A DNA stretch of 64,000 nt from Schleiferiaceae bacterium (GCA_028357285.1 JAOMWM010000001.1:186001-250000); one strand, 5' to 3'. Counted from the stretch's first letter, positions 29,002-37,787 are shown. Made by a program: numbers and translations. Notes: generated from the sequence alone by a model not told the origin.

Positions 29002-29544
29002 TTAATACTTAGGAGTCCAAATTCTGTCCGGTGCACCGTTGGAAAAATCTATCCAGCGCGCCATGACAAATAGGAAATCTGAAAGCCGATTAACGAGCGT
29101 GATGATTTCTACTGCCACCTTTGCTTCATCATTTAATGCCACAACCCTGCGTTCTGCTCGGCGACAAACGGTGCGCGCGACATGACAATGGGCACTTTGG
29201 GCGTGTGCACCCGGTAAAATGAAACTCTTGAGTTCAGGTAGGATCTCATTCCATTGGTCTATTTGACGTTCCAATTGACCTACTAAATCCTCGTTGAACT
29301 TTGGCATAGGAAAATCAGGGGTTCCTTCTACTGCGAGATGAGATCCCATTGCGAAAAGTTCGCTTTGAATGGCTTGGGCATAAGGAAACAAATCGGAAGG
29401 GAGCGTTGCTGCCAATACACCTAAAAGACTGTTCAACTCATCAAATGTACCGTAGGCTTCTAAACGCAATTCTGCTTTCGAAACGCGGCTTCCGCTCAAC
29501 AGCGATGTCTGACCATGATCGCCAGTTTTAGTGTAAATTTTCAT
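29002..29544 (-). CDS. Cob(I)yrinic acid a,c-diamide adenosyltransferase, PduO type
   Basis: Transfers the adenosyl group of ATP to cob(I)alamin to form coenzyme B12. The 180-residue protein has the PduO N-terminal signature MKIYTKTGDHGQTSLLSG with the ATP-binding loop, the segment YGTFDELNSLLG, and the conserved RTVCRRAERRVV and NRLSDFLFVMAR helices. Three bases separate it from the upstream PurF-like gene, so the two are co-transcribed. No other cobalamin genes are visible; the enzyme may serve salvage of imported corrinoids for a B12-dependent mutase encoded elsewhere. Confidence 0.92.
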   Translation of the reverse strand: MKIYTKTGDHGQTSLLSGSRVSKAELRLEAYGTFDELNSLLGVLAATLPSDLFPYAQAIQSELFAMGSHLAVEGTPDFPMPKFNEDLVGQLERQIDQWNEILPELKSFILPGAHAQSAHCHVARTVCRRAERRVVALNDEAKVAVEIITLVNRLSDFLFVMARWIDFSNGAPDRIWTPKY

Positions 29545-29547
29545 GTT

Positions 29548-31443
29548 TTAGTAGGCTCGTTCTGTACGACCTTCAACGTAATACATGAAGCTCTTGTTCA
29601 CTACGCGGTTTCCGCCCGGTGTCGGATAATCGCCAGTAAAGTACCAATCACCAGGATGATTAGGACAACTCAAATGTAAATCTTCAATGGTTTGATACAG
29701 CACAGTAACCTTTGCTCTGACCTCAGGTGGTGTCAATAATTCCGCAATCTTATCACTGATCTCTTGCGGTTCAAACGGCTCATAGATCTCTTTAACGAAA
29801 TTCTGTACTTCGTGGTCGGCCAGATGGGATTGAGCCTTGCATTTTTGATAGACCGTTTGAATCACATCTTCTTGACCGCGTTCTTTTAGTAGAACAATTG
29901 CAGCTCTGAAGGCTACAAAATCTCCCATACGTGCCATATCAATACCGTAGCAATCGGGATAACGGATTTGAGGAGCTGAAGAGGCAATGACGATGTGCTT
30001 CGGGCTTAATCGATCGAAAATGCGAAGAATACTTTGCTTCAAAGTCGTTCCACGTACAATACTGTCATCAATCGCGACCAAATGATCTGTAGGTTTTACC
30101 GAACCGTGAGTAATGTCGTACACATGGCTGACCAATTCATCTCTTGAACTATCCTCCGTAATAAATGTGCGCAGTTTCACATCCTTCCACGCCACCTTTT
30201 CAACCCGTGGGCGTAGATTTAGGATCGCTTTAAGCTGCTCGTTCGTTGGATTTTCTAATCCGGTAATACGGTCGTATTTCAAGGCATTAAAATGATCTTC
30301 CATTCCTTTAACCATCCCGTAAAAGCTCACCTCAGCGGTGTTTGGTATAAAGGAAAATACCGTGTCTTCTACTTCTCCGTCGACGACATCGACAATCCTT
30401 GGGATGAGTCTACGGCCCAATTCTAGACGCTCGTTATAAATATCTTTGTCATTACCGCGAGAAAAATAAATGCGCTCAAAAGAACACGCTTTAAATTCTG
30501 TTGGCGTTTTAATCTCATCAATTGATACCTCACCATGATGCTTCACGATAAGTGCATTCCCTGGGGGTAATTCTGTGATTTGCTCAGATGTTAAATTCAT
30601 CGCCGTCTGTATCACAGGACGTTCTGATGCTACAACAACTATTTCGTCATCGTAATAATAGTAAGCCGGTCGAATTCCAGCCGGATCGCGCAATACAAAG
30701 GAATCACCGTGTCCGGTCATTCCAGCCATTGCGTAGCCACCATCCCATTTTTTTGAGGCGCGGCGTAGGATATCTGCCAGGTCTAATCGGTTCGCGATTT
30801 CTGCAGTGGCCTCTTTCTTAGAATAGCCCTCTGCCTTGAGTTCGTAGTATAAATCGTCGTTGGCCTCATCCAGGAAGTGACCAATTTTTTCCATGATTGT
30901 GACCGTATCCGCCTTCTCTTTCGGATGTTGACCCAATTCGACCAATTCATTGAAGAGTTCATCAACATTTGTCATGTTGAAGTTTCCCGCAACAATCAAA
31001 TTCCGAGTCGGCCAGTTGTTCTGTCTCAAGAACGGGTGGCATGCCTCAATGGTGTTTCCTCCATAGGTTCCATAGCGCAAGTGGCCTAAAAACACTTCCC
31101 CTGTAAAGGGCAGGTTTTCTTTCAACCACGGGACATCAGAAAGACGCGATGCATCACCCGCAATACCTTCGGCAATACGCTTTTGTACTTTACCGAAGAT
31201 GTCCCCAATGCTGTTAGTGTCCACCGAACGGTAACGCGAAATGTACCGTGTACCAGGTGCCATATTCAACTTTATGTTCGCAAGACCCGCACCGTCTTGT
31301 CCACGGTTGCGTTGCTTCTCCATGAGGAGGTACATCTTGTTCAGGCCGTAAAATGCCGTTCCGTATTTTTCAACGTAGTATTCGAGAGGCTTTCTCAGGC
31401 GAACGAATGCTATGCCACACTCGTGTTTGATGGGATCACTCAT
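29548..31443 (-). CDS. Long amidophosphoribosyltransferase-like protein (PurF paralogue type)
   Basis: 631-residue protein with a class II glutamine amidotransferase domain and a PRTase domain, as in PurF, which makes phosphoribosylamine from PRPP and glutamine in purine synthesis. The candidate nucleophile is Cys9 in MSDPIKHECGIAF, so a short propeptide would have to be removed. The glutaminase motif RNRGQDGAG is present (about residue 45), and the PRPP-binding loop reads VAIDDSIVRGTTLKQS. Typical PurF is about 470-510 residues; this longer form is a known Bacteroidota type that can coexist with an ordinary PurF. Whether it is the main enzyme cannot be told here. It is the upstream gene of a pair with the cobalamin adenosyltransferase. 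Confidence 0.8.
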   Translation of the reverse strand: MSDPIKHECGIAFVRLRKPLEYYVEKYGTAFYGLNKMYLLMEKQRNRGQDGAGLANIKLNMAPGTRYISRYRSVDTNSIGDIFGKVQKRIAEGIAGDASRLSDVPWLKENLPFTGEVFLGHLRYGTYGGNTIEACHPFLRQNNWPTRNLIVAGNFNMTNVDELFNELVELGQHPKEKADTVTIMEKIGHFLDEANDDLYYELKAEGYSKKEATAEIANRLDLADILRRASKKWDGGYAMAGMTGHGDSFVLRDPAGIRPAYYYYDDEIVVVASERPVIQTAMNLTSEQITELPPGNALIVKHHGEVSIDEIKTPTEFKACSFERIYFSRGNDKDIYNERLELGRRLIPRIVDVVDGEVEDTVFSFIPNTAEVSFYGMVKGMEDHFNALKYDRITGLENPTNEQLKAILNLRPRVEKVAWKDVKLRTFITEDSSRDELVSHVYDITHGSVKPTDHLVAIDDSIVRGTTLKQSILRIFDRLSPKHIVIASSAPQIRYPDCYGIDMARMGDFVAFRAAIVLLKERGQEDVIQTVYQKCKAQSHLADHEVQNFVKEIYEPFEPQEISDKIAELLTPPEVRAKVTVLYQTIEDLHLSCPNHPGDWYFTGDYPTPGGNRVVNKSFMYYVEGRTERAY

Positions 31444-31501
31444 AGGAGGTGTTAATGTGAGTCAAAATTACCGAAATTCTCGCAGGTGTACCAAGGATTT
31501 T

Positions 31502-32533
31502 CTAGGGGAGTAAGTGAGATAAATCCATTCCTAACCATTCCAGAGCAGCACCATGTAGCAGCTTTCCTTTACGCTCCTCGCTCCAAGGCATTCCGTTGAT
31601 GAGTTTACCGGGTTGTAATTCGCCCAGTGGGAAAGGATAATCGGTCCCCAATGCGACCCTGTTTTCACCCACAAGACCCACTATATATTCGAGCATCTTA
31701 GGATCATGCACTAACGAATCGAGCCAAAATTTACCCATGTACTCTTTTGGGGCAATGGGGTTATCTATGGCACAAAGGTCTGGGCGCACATCAAAGCCGT
31801 GTTGTACACGAGCGAGCGTGGCAGGGAACGATCCACCGCCGTGCGCAAAAGCAACACGCAGCTTTGGAAGGCGCTCAAAAACACCACCGAAAATCATCGA
31901 ACAAATGGCCAGCGAACTTTCAGCCGGCATTCCGACCAGCCAGGGCAACCAATACTTTGTCATTTTCTCCTTTGCCATCATGTCCCACGGGTGGACAAAA
32001 ATGGCCATATCTAAATCTTGACACGCCTCAAAAATGGGGAACAACTCCGGAGCGTCGAGGTTCCATGCGTTGATGTGTGTTCCAATCTGAATTCCTTTTA
32101 GCCCAATTTCTTTGCACCGACGCAGTTCTTTAATGGCAAGGTCTGGTGCTTGCATTGGCAAAGTCCCTAGACCAACAAAACGGGTAGGGTAACGGTCGCA
32201 TATTTCCGCTATGTGATCATTTAAAAACTGGGCCACATCAAGCGTGTCTTGCGGCTTCGCCCAATAACTAAACATCACGGGAACTGTCGACAATACCTGC
32301 ACATCCACATGGTGGTGACCGCATTCTTTCATGCGCGCCTCAGGGCTCCAACAATTGTCCTCAACCTCGCGAAAAAACTCGCCATCTTTCATCATTCGAG
32401 CACTACAGCTCTTGTGATGATCGAGCGTTATAAATCCTCCATAGCCGAACTTCTCTCTAAAATTCGGGATGTGTTCGGGCAGGATATGCGTATGGATATC
32501 AACCGTAAAATTTCTTGATGTAACCTCACACAT
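31502..32533 (-). CDS. 2-amino-3-carboxymuconate-6-semialdehyde decarboxylase (ACMSD), amidohydrolase family
   Basis: Zinc-dependent, non-hydrolytic amidohydrolase that decarboxylates the ring-opened product of 3-hydroxyanthranilate. The metal motif HxH is in VDIHTHILPEH (about residues 12-22). Other matches are VFVHPWDMM-like (IFVHPWDMM), FAHGGGSFPATLAR with a metal-binding His, and GTDYPFPLGE with the catalytic Asp near residue 294. Length 343 agrees with the family. Its start lies 3 bases after the stop of the 3-hydroxyanthranilate dioxygenase gene, which makes the substrate, so assignment by context and motifs agree. Confidence 0.92.
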   Translation of the reverse strand: MCEVTSRNFTVDIHTHILPEHIPNFREKFGYGGFITLDHHKSCSARMMKDGEFFREVEDNCWSPEARMKECGHHHVDVQVLSTVPVMFSYWAKPQDTLDVAQFLNDHIAEICDRYPTRFVGLGTLPMQAPDLAIKELRRCKEIGLKGIQIGTHINAWNLDAPELFPIFEACQDLDMAIFVHPWDMMAKEKMTKYWLPWLVGMPAESSLAICSMIFGGVFERLPKLRVAFAHGGGSFPATLARVQHGFDVRPDLCAIDNPIAPKEYMGKFWLDSLVHDPKMLEYIVGLVGENRVALGTDYPFPLGELQPGKLINGMPWSEERKGKLLHGAALEWLGMDLSHLLP

Positions 32534-32536
32534 AGC

Positions 32537-33067
32537 CTAAACGAATCTGGGGTCAACCTCCATTACGTGCCCGCAATCCTTGCAGGTACGGTTTGATTCG
32601 TTGCCATAATATTCGCGGAAATGCGGAAGAAAGTCTTTTTCAACATCTTTCAATTCGAAATAGGTTTCGTGTAATTTTCCGTTGCATTCATCACAAAACC
32701 ACATTAAACCGTCCGTGAATCCACGACCCTCGCGAATGCGTTCGATCACCAGACCGATACTGCCTTCATGACGTATAGGACTGTGTGGCGTTTTCGCCGG
32801 AACGGTCATCATATCGCCTGGACCCAAATGCAGTTCATGCGCCTGACCATCGACTTGTACTATAACCGTGATGTTGCCTTCTAATTGGTAGAAAAACTCC
32901 TCCGTTTCATTGTAATGGTAATCTTTTCGAGCGTTTGGCCCTGCAACTACCATGACGATGTAGTCGTCCGATTCCGGGGTCAAATTCTTATTCGCCACTG
33001 GGGGCTTAAGAAGGTCTCTATTTTCATCCAGCCACTGCTGAAAATTGAAGGGTTTTGGTACTGCCAT
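32537..33067 (-). CDS. 3-Hydroxyanthranilate 3,4-dioxygenase
   Basis: Iron-dependent cupin enzyme that opens the ring of 3-hydroxyanthranilate, a tryptophan breakdown product. The metal ligands of the cupin lie in KDYHYNETEEFFYQLEG (His and Glu) and in PAKTPHSPIRH (second His). The bacterial form also has a rubredoxin-like site with two CxxC pairs, here FCDEC and CKDC near the C-terminus, both intact. Length 176 is standard for the bacterial enzyme. First gene of a two-gene minus-strand operon with ACMSD; divergent from the semialdehyde dehydrogenase gene. Confidence 0.94.
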   Translation of the reverse strand: MAVPKPFNFQQWLDENRDLLKPPVANKNLTPESDDYIVMVVAGPNARKDYHYNETEEFFYQLEGNITVIVQVDGQAHELHLGPGDMMTVPAKTPHSPIRHEGSIGLVIERIREGRGFTDGLMWFCDECNGKLHETYFELKDVEKDFLPHFREYYGNESNRTCKDCGHVMEVDPRFV

Positions 33068-33159
33068 TTGAGTTTGCTTTGGGACCTCAATTTATGAAAT
33101 TCAAAACCGATTTCATCCTGCCTCGCCCTTCCTTATATTCGTACGGACAGATCACAGCT

Positions 33160-34599
33160 ATGGATTTACAGAATTACATTGGAGGAAAGTTCCTTGAACC
33201 CCTTCACAAACAATACCTTACTAATACTAATCCTGCTACGGGAGAAGCCTATGGACGCATACCTAGGTCCGGCGAAAATGATGTAACGCTCGCCACAAAG
33301 GCGGCACGCGACGCATTTCCTCACTGGAGCACATTGCCTGCAGCGGAGCGAAGTGCGTGGATGTTGAAGGTTGCGGATGAGATTGAGCGACGCTTGCCGG
33401 AATTAGCCCTTGCGGAATCTATTGATAATGGGAAACCGCTTTCCCTAGCCACTGCTGTAGATATTCCTCGCGCTCGGGATAATTTTAAGTTTTACGCTAC
33501 TGCGATTCTTCACGATGCCTATGAAACGCACGATATGGGAACCCATGGCTTCAACTATACCCTGCGTCAACCCGTAGGTGTCGCAGGGTGTATTTCCCCG
33601 TGGAATTTACCCCTCTATTTATTTACCTGGAAAATTGCCCCAGCCCTAGCTGCAGGCAATACGGTTGTTGCAAAACCGTCAGAAGTGACCCCAGCAACGG
33701 CTTTTTTATTGTGTAAGATTTTAGACGATATTGACTTTCCTTCAGGTGTTCTAAACATCGTTCACGGATTAGGTGCAGAAGTTGGAGCAGCCATTGTTGC
33801 CCATCAAGACATCCCCATCATTTCTTTCACTGGAGGAACACAAACCGGCAAGGCCATTAGTGCTGTTGCCGCTCCGATGTTTAAAAAATTGAGTCTTGAG
33901 CTCGGAGGAAAAAACGCAAATATTATTTTCGAAGATTGTGATTTTGACGAAGCGGTTAAAACCAGTGTTCGCGCGGCATTCGCCAACCAGGGTCAGATCT
34001 GTTTGTGTGGATCACGCATCTATATCCAACGCAGCATCTACGAAAAATTCAAAGAAGCTTTTGTGGCTCGTGTCAAAGGCCTTACTGTTGGTGACCCCCT
34101 CGAAGAAAGTACCAGAACAGGTGCAGTAGTGAGCAAAGCGCATTTTGAAAAAGTACTTTCACATATTGCCGTTGCTATAGATGAAGGCGGTACGCTACTT
34201 ACCGGTGGAAACCCGGTCCAATTAGAGGGTCGTTGTAAAAACGGCTACTTCATAGCACCGACCGTTTTCGAAAACCTGGACGCAACTTGCCGCACCAATC
34301 AAGAGGAGATCTTTGGACCTGTCGTTACCCTCACTCCTTTCGATACTGAAGAGGAAGCGCTTGCTATGGCCAACAGCACGGCCTACGGTTTGGCTGCCAC
34401 GGTTTGGACGTCGAACCTCCAGGTCGCACATCGAATGGCCGCTCGCCTGCACGCTGGCATTATTTGGGTGAACTGCTGGCTACTGCGTGATCTTCGCACA
34501 CCTTTCGGGGGTGTAAAGCAAAGCGGTGTAGGCCGGGAAGGCGGTTTCGAAGCACTCCGATTCTTTACTGAACCAAAAAACATTTGCATTAAACTATGA
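33160..34599 (+). CDS. 2-Aminomuconic/2-hydroxymuconic semialdehyde dehydrogenase
   Basis: NAD-dependent aldehyde dehydrogenase that in this setting would oxidise 2-aminomuconate semialdehyde made by ACMSD. From the ATG at 33160 the protein is 479 residues and starts MDLQNYIGGKFLEPL, a normal ALDH beginning; the frame upstream to 33055 would overlap the divergent dioxygenase gene. Catalytic Cys lies in NQGQICLCGSR, the general base Glu in LSLELGGKNANI, and the nucleotide-binding loop in FTGGTQTGKAI. PWNLPLYLFTWKIAPAL and the final FGGVKQSGVGREGG are typical. Overlaps the decarboxylase gene by 4 bases (ATGA). Confidence 0.9.
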   Translation: MDLQNYIGGKFLEPLHKQYLTNTNPATGEAYGRIPRSGENDVTLATKAARDAFPHWSTLPAAERSAWMLKVADEIERRLPELALAESIDNGKPLSLATAVDIPRARDNFKFYATAILHDAYETHDMGTHGFNYTLRQPVGVAGCISPWNLPLYLFTWKIAPALAAGNTVVAKPSEVTPATAFLLCKILDDIDFPSGVLNIVHGLGAEVGAAIVAHQDIPIISFTGGTQTGKAISAVAAPMFKKLSLELGGKNANIIFEDCDFDEAVKTSVRAAFANQGQICLCGSRIYIQRSIYEKFKEAFVARVKGLTVGDPLEESTRTGAVVSKAHFEKVLSHIAVAIDEGGTLLTGGNPVQLEGRCKNGYFIAPTVFENLDATCRTNQEEIFGPVVTLTPFDTEEEALAMANSTAYGLAATVWTSNLQVAHRMAARLHAGIIWVNCWLLRDLRTPFGGVKQSGVGREGGFEALRFFTEPKNICIKL

Positions 34600-35360
34600 T
34601 TCCTCATAACCAATGGGCAAAAGCCCTTCACCAAAGTGCGCGTACGCAAAAACCCCGTGACCAATTCTCTACACAACACAACTACACGCTCGATGACGCT
34701 TATAGCATTCAGCACGCCCTTATTCAGGAGCGTGTAGGCGAAGGCCACAGCATAGTCGGTGTAAAAATGGGATTTACCTCCGTCGCTAAAATGAAGCAAA
34801 TGGGGGTCGAGGACATGATTATTGGCCAATTAACGGATGATATGCAAATCACCAGAAATACGCCTTTAGTGCGTTCTAAATGCATACACCCTCGGGCCGA
34901 ACCTGAAATCGCCTTTCGCCTTTCACAAGACATTACCTCACCACTGAGCGTTGATGAAGCATTAACTGTTGTAGACGGCGTTGCTTCGGCCATTGAAGTC
35001 ATCGATTCACGTTACGAAAACTTCAAATTTTCCCTAGAAGATGTCGTCGCGGACAATTGCAGCTCCTGCGGATTCGCGCTAGGACCTTGGTGTGAAGTCC
35101 CATTAGGCCTTAACGGTTTAGACATGATACAGACTTTCAATAATACGATAGTTGCGGAAGGAACAAGCGATGCAATCCTAGACAATCCATTTGAAGCACT
35201 GGCGGCAGCTACACGATTAGCACACCGATACGGTTTACCGCTGAAAAAAGGGATGATTGTTTTAGCCGGTGCGGCTACAGCTGCTCACTTTATAGGTGCA
35301 TCCGAAAATGTGGCAGTTACAGTCGATGGACTAGGTTCAGCACACTTCGAAGTGGTGTAA
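34596..35360 (+). CDS. 4-Oxalocrotonate decarboxylase/2-keto-4-pentenoate hydratase family protein
   Basis: 254-residue enzyme of the fumarylacetoacetase-related hydratase/decarboxylase family. The Mg-binding acidic residues are in HPRAEPEIAFRL and in ASAIEVIDSRYENF, and the motif VGVKMGFTS is typical. The order of genes (ring dioxygenase, ACMSD, semialdehyde dehydrogenase, this) matches the 2-aminomuconate branch of tryptophan breakdown, in which 2-oxo-3-hexenedioate (oxalocrotonate) is decarboxylated; hydratase activity cannot be excluded by sequence alone. A 2-aminomuconate deaminase, hydratase, aldolase, kynureninase and kynurenine monooxygenase are not in the window. Confidence 0.82.
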   Translation: MIPHNQWAKALHQSARTQKPRDQFSTQHNYTLDDAYSIQHALIQERVGEGHSIVGVKMGFTSVAKMKQMGVEDMIIGQLTDDMQITRNTPLVRSKCIHPRAEPEIAFRLSQDITSPLSVDEALTVVDGVASAIEVIDSRYENFKFSLEDVVADNCSSCGFALGPWCEVPLGLNGLDMIQTFNNTIVAEGTSDAILDNPFEALAAATRLAHRYGLPLKKGMIVLAGAATAAHFIGASENVAVTVDGLGSAHFEVV

Positions 35361-35396
35361 AAAAGAACGAGCCACACCGGGGTACGGAGTGGCTCG
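35359..35396 (-). terminator. Terminator hairpin between convergent genes
   Basis: Eight-base outer stem CGAGCCAC / GTGGCTCG (35368-35396) with an inner CCG/CGG stem and a GGGTA loop. On the minus strand it is followed by TTCTTTTTT, so it suits the barrel gene that ends at 35500, although it lies about 100 bases past that stop. It may also slow plus-strand read-through from the decarboxylase gene. Confidence 0.6.
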
Positions 35397-35499
35397 CTGA
35401 ACAAAACCATGTCGCATCTTAATGAATTACTCGCTTACACTCAATTGGGATGCGTTTAATTTTAATACAAAAGCTATGCCAAAAGTTTTATGGACTAAA

Positions 35500-36093
35500 T
35501 TAAAGTTTAGCTGAAAGACTCAACAACAACTGTGAACGGTTATAGCTTAAAGGAATCCCGTTCCAATCACCAGTGTGATTCTTGAAGTTACTGTAGTACA
35601 GCAAATCAATCCCTAATTTCCAAAGGTCAACCCCGATACCTACATTGTATCCAGCCGACGACGGCTCGAATGTGGATGTGAATGCATTGTCTGCGAGATA
35701 GTGTTGATAGTGCACCCCAGCCTCTGCACGTGCAAACTTTAACAGACGTAATCCAGCGCTAGTTTCAAGCTGAAGAAGGTTATGATCAAAACTTTCATAC
35801 ATCAAAACACCGTCATTCGTACCCGAAAGAAACTTTGAATTCTTAACATATAGTGCACTGGCCCCTATGTAAAATTGATCCCCAATAAACTGACGGCCGA
35901 AAAATCCCAAATGATAGCCGTCATCACTTGCAGCACCTTCAAAAATGGATTGCGTAGTAGAAAGTGCCTCATTCAGCCCAATACCGGCCATATCAAAATT
36001 CAAACCTGTACGCAAACCCCAACGACTTTGAGCGTTAGCGCTCATCACAATGAAGGTCAGAAGAGGTACTATTAGATATTTTATTTTCATCAC
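35500..36093 (-). CDS. Predicted outer-membrane beta-barrel protein
   Basis: 197 residues with the signal peptide MMKIKYLIVPLLTFIVMSANAQ. The rest alternates short amphipathic strands with turns (WGLRTGLNFDMAG, YHLGFFGRQFIGDQFYIGASALYV, LQLETSAGLRLLKF, AGYNVGIGVDLWKLGIDLLYYS) and ends in LLLSLSAKL, a pattern typical of small eight-stranded barrels such as PorT-like/OmpW-like proteins of Bacteroidota. I cannot name the family. It follows the 36115-37440 membrane-protein gene by 21 bases on the same strand, so the two are probably co-transcribed. Confidence 0.68.
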   Translation of the reverse strand: MMKIKYLIVPLLTFIVMSANAQSRWGLRTGLNFDMAGIGLNEALSTTQSIFEGAASDDGYHLGFFGRQFIGDQFYIGASALYVKNSKFLSGTNDGVLMYESFDHNLLQLETSAGLRLLKFARAEAGVHYQHYLADNAFTSTFEPSSAGYNVGIGVDLWKLGIDLLYYSNFKNHTGDWNGIPLSYNRSQLLLSLSAKL

Positions 36094-36114
36094 TAGGTCA
36101 TTTGAATACTAAAA

Positions 36115-37440
36115 TTACAGCAATCGTGCCAAAGCACTTTCCAGTCTGGGATTCAGAACATAAAGCACTTGCCGTTTATCCTCAACAGACCGCTCACGAA
36201 GCAATACCTCTTGACCCAGCTGTCTTATCGCTGCGGCATTCAACTCCTTGATAAATTCACTTCTTTTTCTTCTCTGAACCTCCCAAGAAACCTCATGCAA
36301 GCCTAGGAGCTCATTGAAGTCCTCCGTACTTAATATCCCATTCGAACTACGCTCTAAGACCTCCCATTGCATCGTATCGAAAATAGCGCTCCGCCTCTTT
36401 AAATAACGTCTTCTTAAAAAGACCGTAGCAAGTATTCCTAGAAGCGAAATCAACCCAAACGACGCGAAAAGTAAACTTTGATAACCCCCATTGTCTTCAA
36501 TGTATAGTGGCTGAATTGATTTAGCCGCTGGCATCCGATGCTCCATATATTCGAAGTAGTAGCCCAATTCCAATTTGTCAGAATGATTCGGAATTAATAA
36601 ACCGTCTTGAAATTCATAAGCGCATGCAAATCCAAGGGGAGCATTTTTCATAGAAAGATTTGCGCCGTTATTCATCGTGATATCCGCAACTTCATTCCCA
36701 GCCGGATATAGCCAAAACGTTTTTGATCCTGTCATAAGCATACACGTACTATCAGACAACGGATGTATCATATACCGGATTTCATCATTAAACTCTTCAT
36801 TTACTAGACCATAATTCTTCCATGTTCGGTTTTTAAATTCAAACCCATAAACATTTCCTGCAAATAGTATGAAGAGTACATCGTTTACCTTGTCATAGGT
36901 TGTGGTCTGAAAACGTCTTAAACCAAGGTCCGGTATTGTGATGGCAAAGGGCGCTCTACTATATAAGCTCCATTCCTTGCGTACATCACTAAAGAAGGTC
37001 AGTAGATTATTCTGTATCCAAAACCCATATCCGCCAAAAGAATAGACCGTGTCTTTTCGAATGAATTGGTAACTGTCAAAATTATACCCATGATGGTAGG
37101 TCTCATCTAATCTCGTAACTACCCCAGCAGCTGTGTCTAGCTCAAAAACTTTCCCGGTTCCGGGAAAGACCGCTTTTAAAGCACCATGTGTAGAAAATAA
37201 GTGACCATTTATGTTCAGTTCATTCTGATACATGTCGTACGCAAGCGTATATTGTGGAAGTGTATCTATGTGATTCTCATAAAACACAATATTTTCACCT
37301 GTAACTACCGATACGCGTTGAATAGCATTATCTCTAGGTAGTTTCCAAGAAACATAACCATTCGAATACGCTGAATTACAGAACATTAAGCTAATTAATA
37401 GCGCTATACTAATTTTAAGTGAAATACGTTTTATATACAT
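36115..37440 (-). CDS. Unrecognised exported one-pass membrane protein with cytoplasmic tail
   Basis: About 441 residues from the ATG at 37440 (MYIKRISLKISIALLISLMF); the frame reaches to 37482, but a -7 promoter element at 37461-37468 rules that start out. After the signal sequence comes a large extracytoplasmic region (about residues 25-325) of repeated strands such as YSFGGYGFWIQ and RRFQTTTYDKVNDVLFILF, like a propeller or kelch fold. A single membrane helix follows (about 335-357, LLFASFGLISLLGILATVFL). The C-terminal ~85 residues are basic and cytoplasmic (SAIFDTMQWEVLERSSNG, QRRKRSEFIKELNAA). The layout resembles a one-component sensor or signal-relay protein, but no known output domain is visible. 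Confidence 0.6.
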   Translation of the reverse strand: MYIKRISLKISIALLISLMFCNSAYSNGYVSWKLPRDNAIQRVSVVTGENIVFYENHIDTLPQYTLAYDMYQNELNINGHLFSTHGALKAVFPGTGKVFELDTAAGVVTRLDETYHHGYNFDSYQFIRKDTVYSFGGYGFWIQNNLLTFFSDVRKEWSLYSRAPFAITIPDLGLRRFQTTTYDKVNDVLFILFAGNVYGFEFKNRTWKNYGLVNEEFNDEIRYMIHPLSDSTCMLMTGSKTFWLYPAGNEVADITMNNGANLSMKNAPLGFACAYEFQDGLLIPNHSDKLELGYYFEYMEHRMPAAKSIQPLYIEDNGGYQSLLFASFGLISLLGILATVFLRRRYLKRRSAIFDTMQWEVLERSSNGILSTEDFNELLGLHEVSWEVQRRKRSEFIKELNAAAIRQLGQEVLLRERSVEDKRQVLYVLNPRLESALARLL

Positions 37441-37460
37441 GTTACACATACGTTTAAACG

Positions 37461-37468
37461 CAAATATA
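37461..37468 (-). promoter_or_regulatory. Putative -7 element for the 36115-37440 gene
   Basis: TATATTTG on the minus strand matches TAnnTTTG and lies 21 bases before the ATG at 37440; it decides the start of that gene. No well-spaced -33 seen. Confidence 0.5.
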
Positions 37469-37568
37469 GGATAGAACTTCAAGTTTCACTGCATATTTGT
37501 ATCAACCAATAAAAACAAGCCACTTTAGAAGTCAATTAAAGAAGCTGAACCAATAAACCTTAAGTCAA

Positions 37569-37598
37569 CCCGATCCATTCACTGGATCGGGTTTTTTT
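37569..37598 (+). terminator. Orphan plus-strand Rho-independent terminator
   Basis: Nine-base stem CCCGATCCA / TGGATCGGG (37569-37591) with a five-base loop, followed directly by seven T on the plus strand. No plus-strand gene lies upstream for over 2 kb (the last ends at 35360), so it may end a short RNA starting after about 37485. Confidence 0.75.
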
Positions 37599-37787
37599 AT
37601 GCTCACAAGTCCCGATTCTCAGATTATCACCAACAAAAATCAACAGACCACTAAATTCATGGGGGTCATGGGTCAAAACACGAAATATCAACACAAGTAC
37701 CCATCTATTTTAGGGGGTTGAATAATTATTTATATGGTTATTTTATCATTTGCACTTATAATTAAGGGGTGTTTTGAATAAATGACA

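Noticed and set aside
33055-33159. N-terminal extension of the semialdehyde dehydrogenase
   Set aside because: It would overlap the divergent dioxygenase gene and has no similarity to ALDH starts; the ATG at 33160 gives the normal N-terminus.
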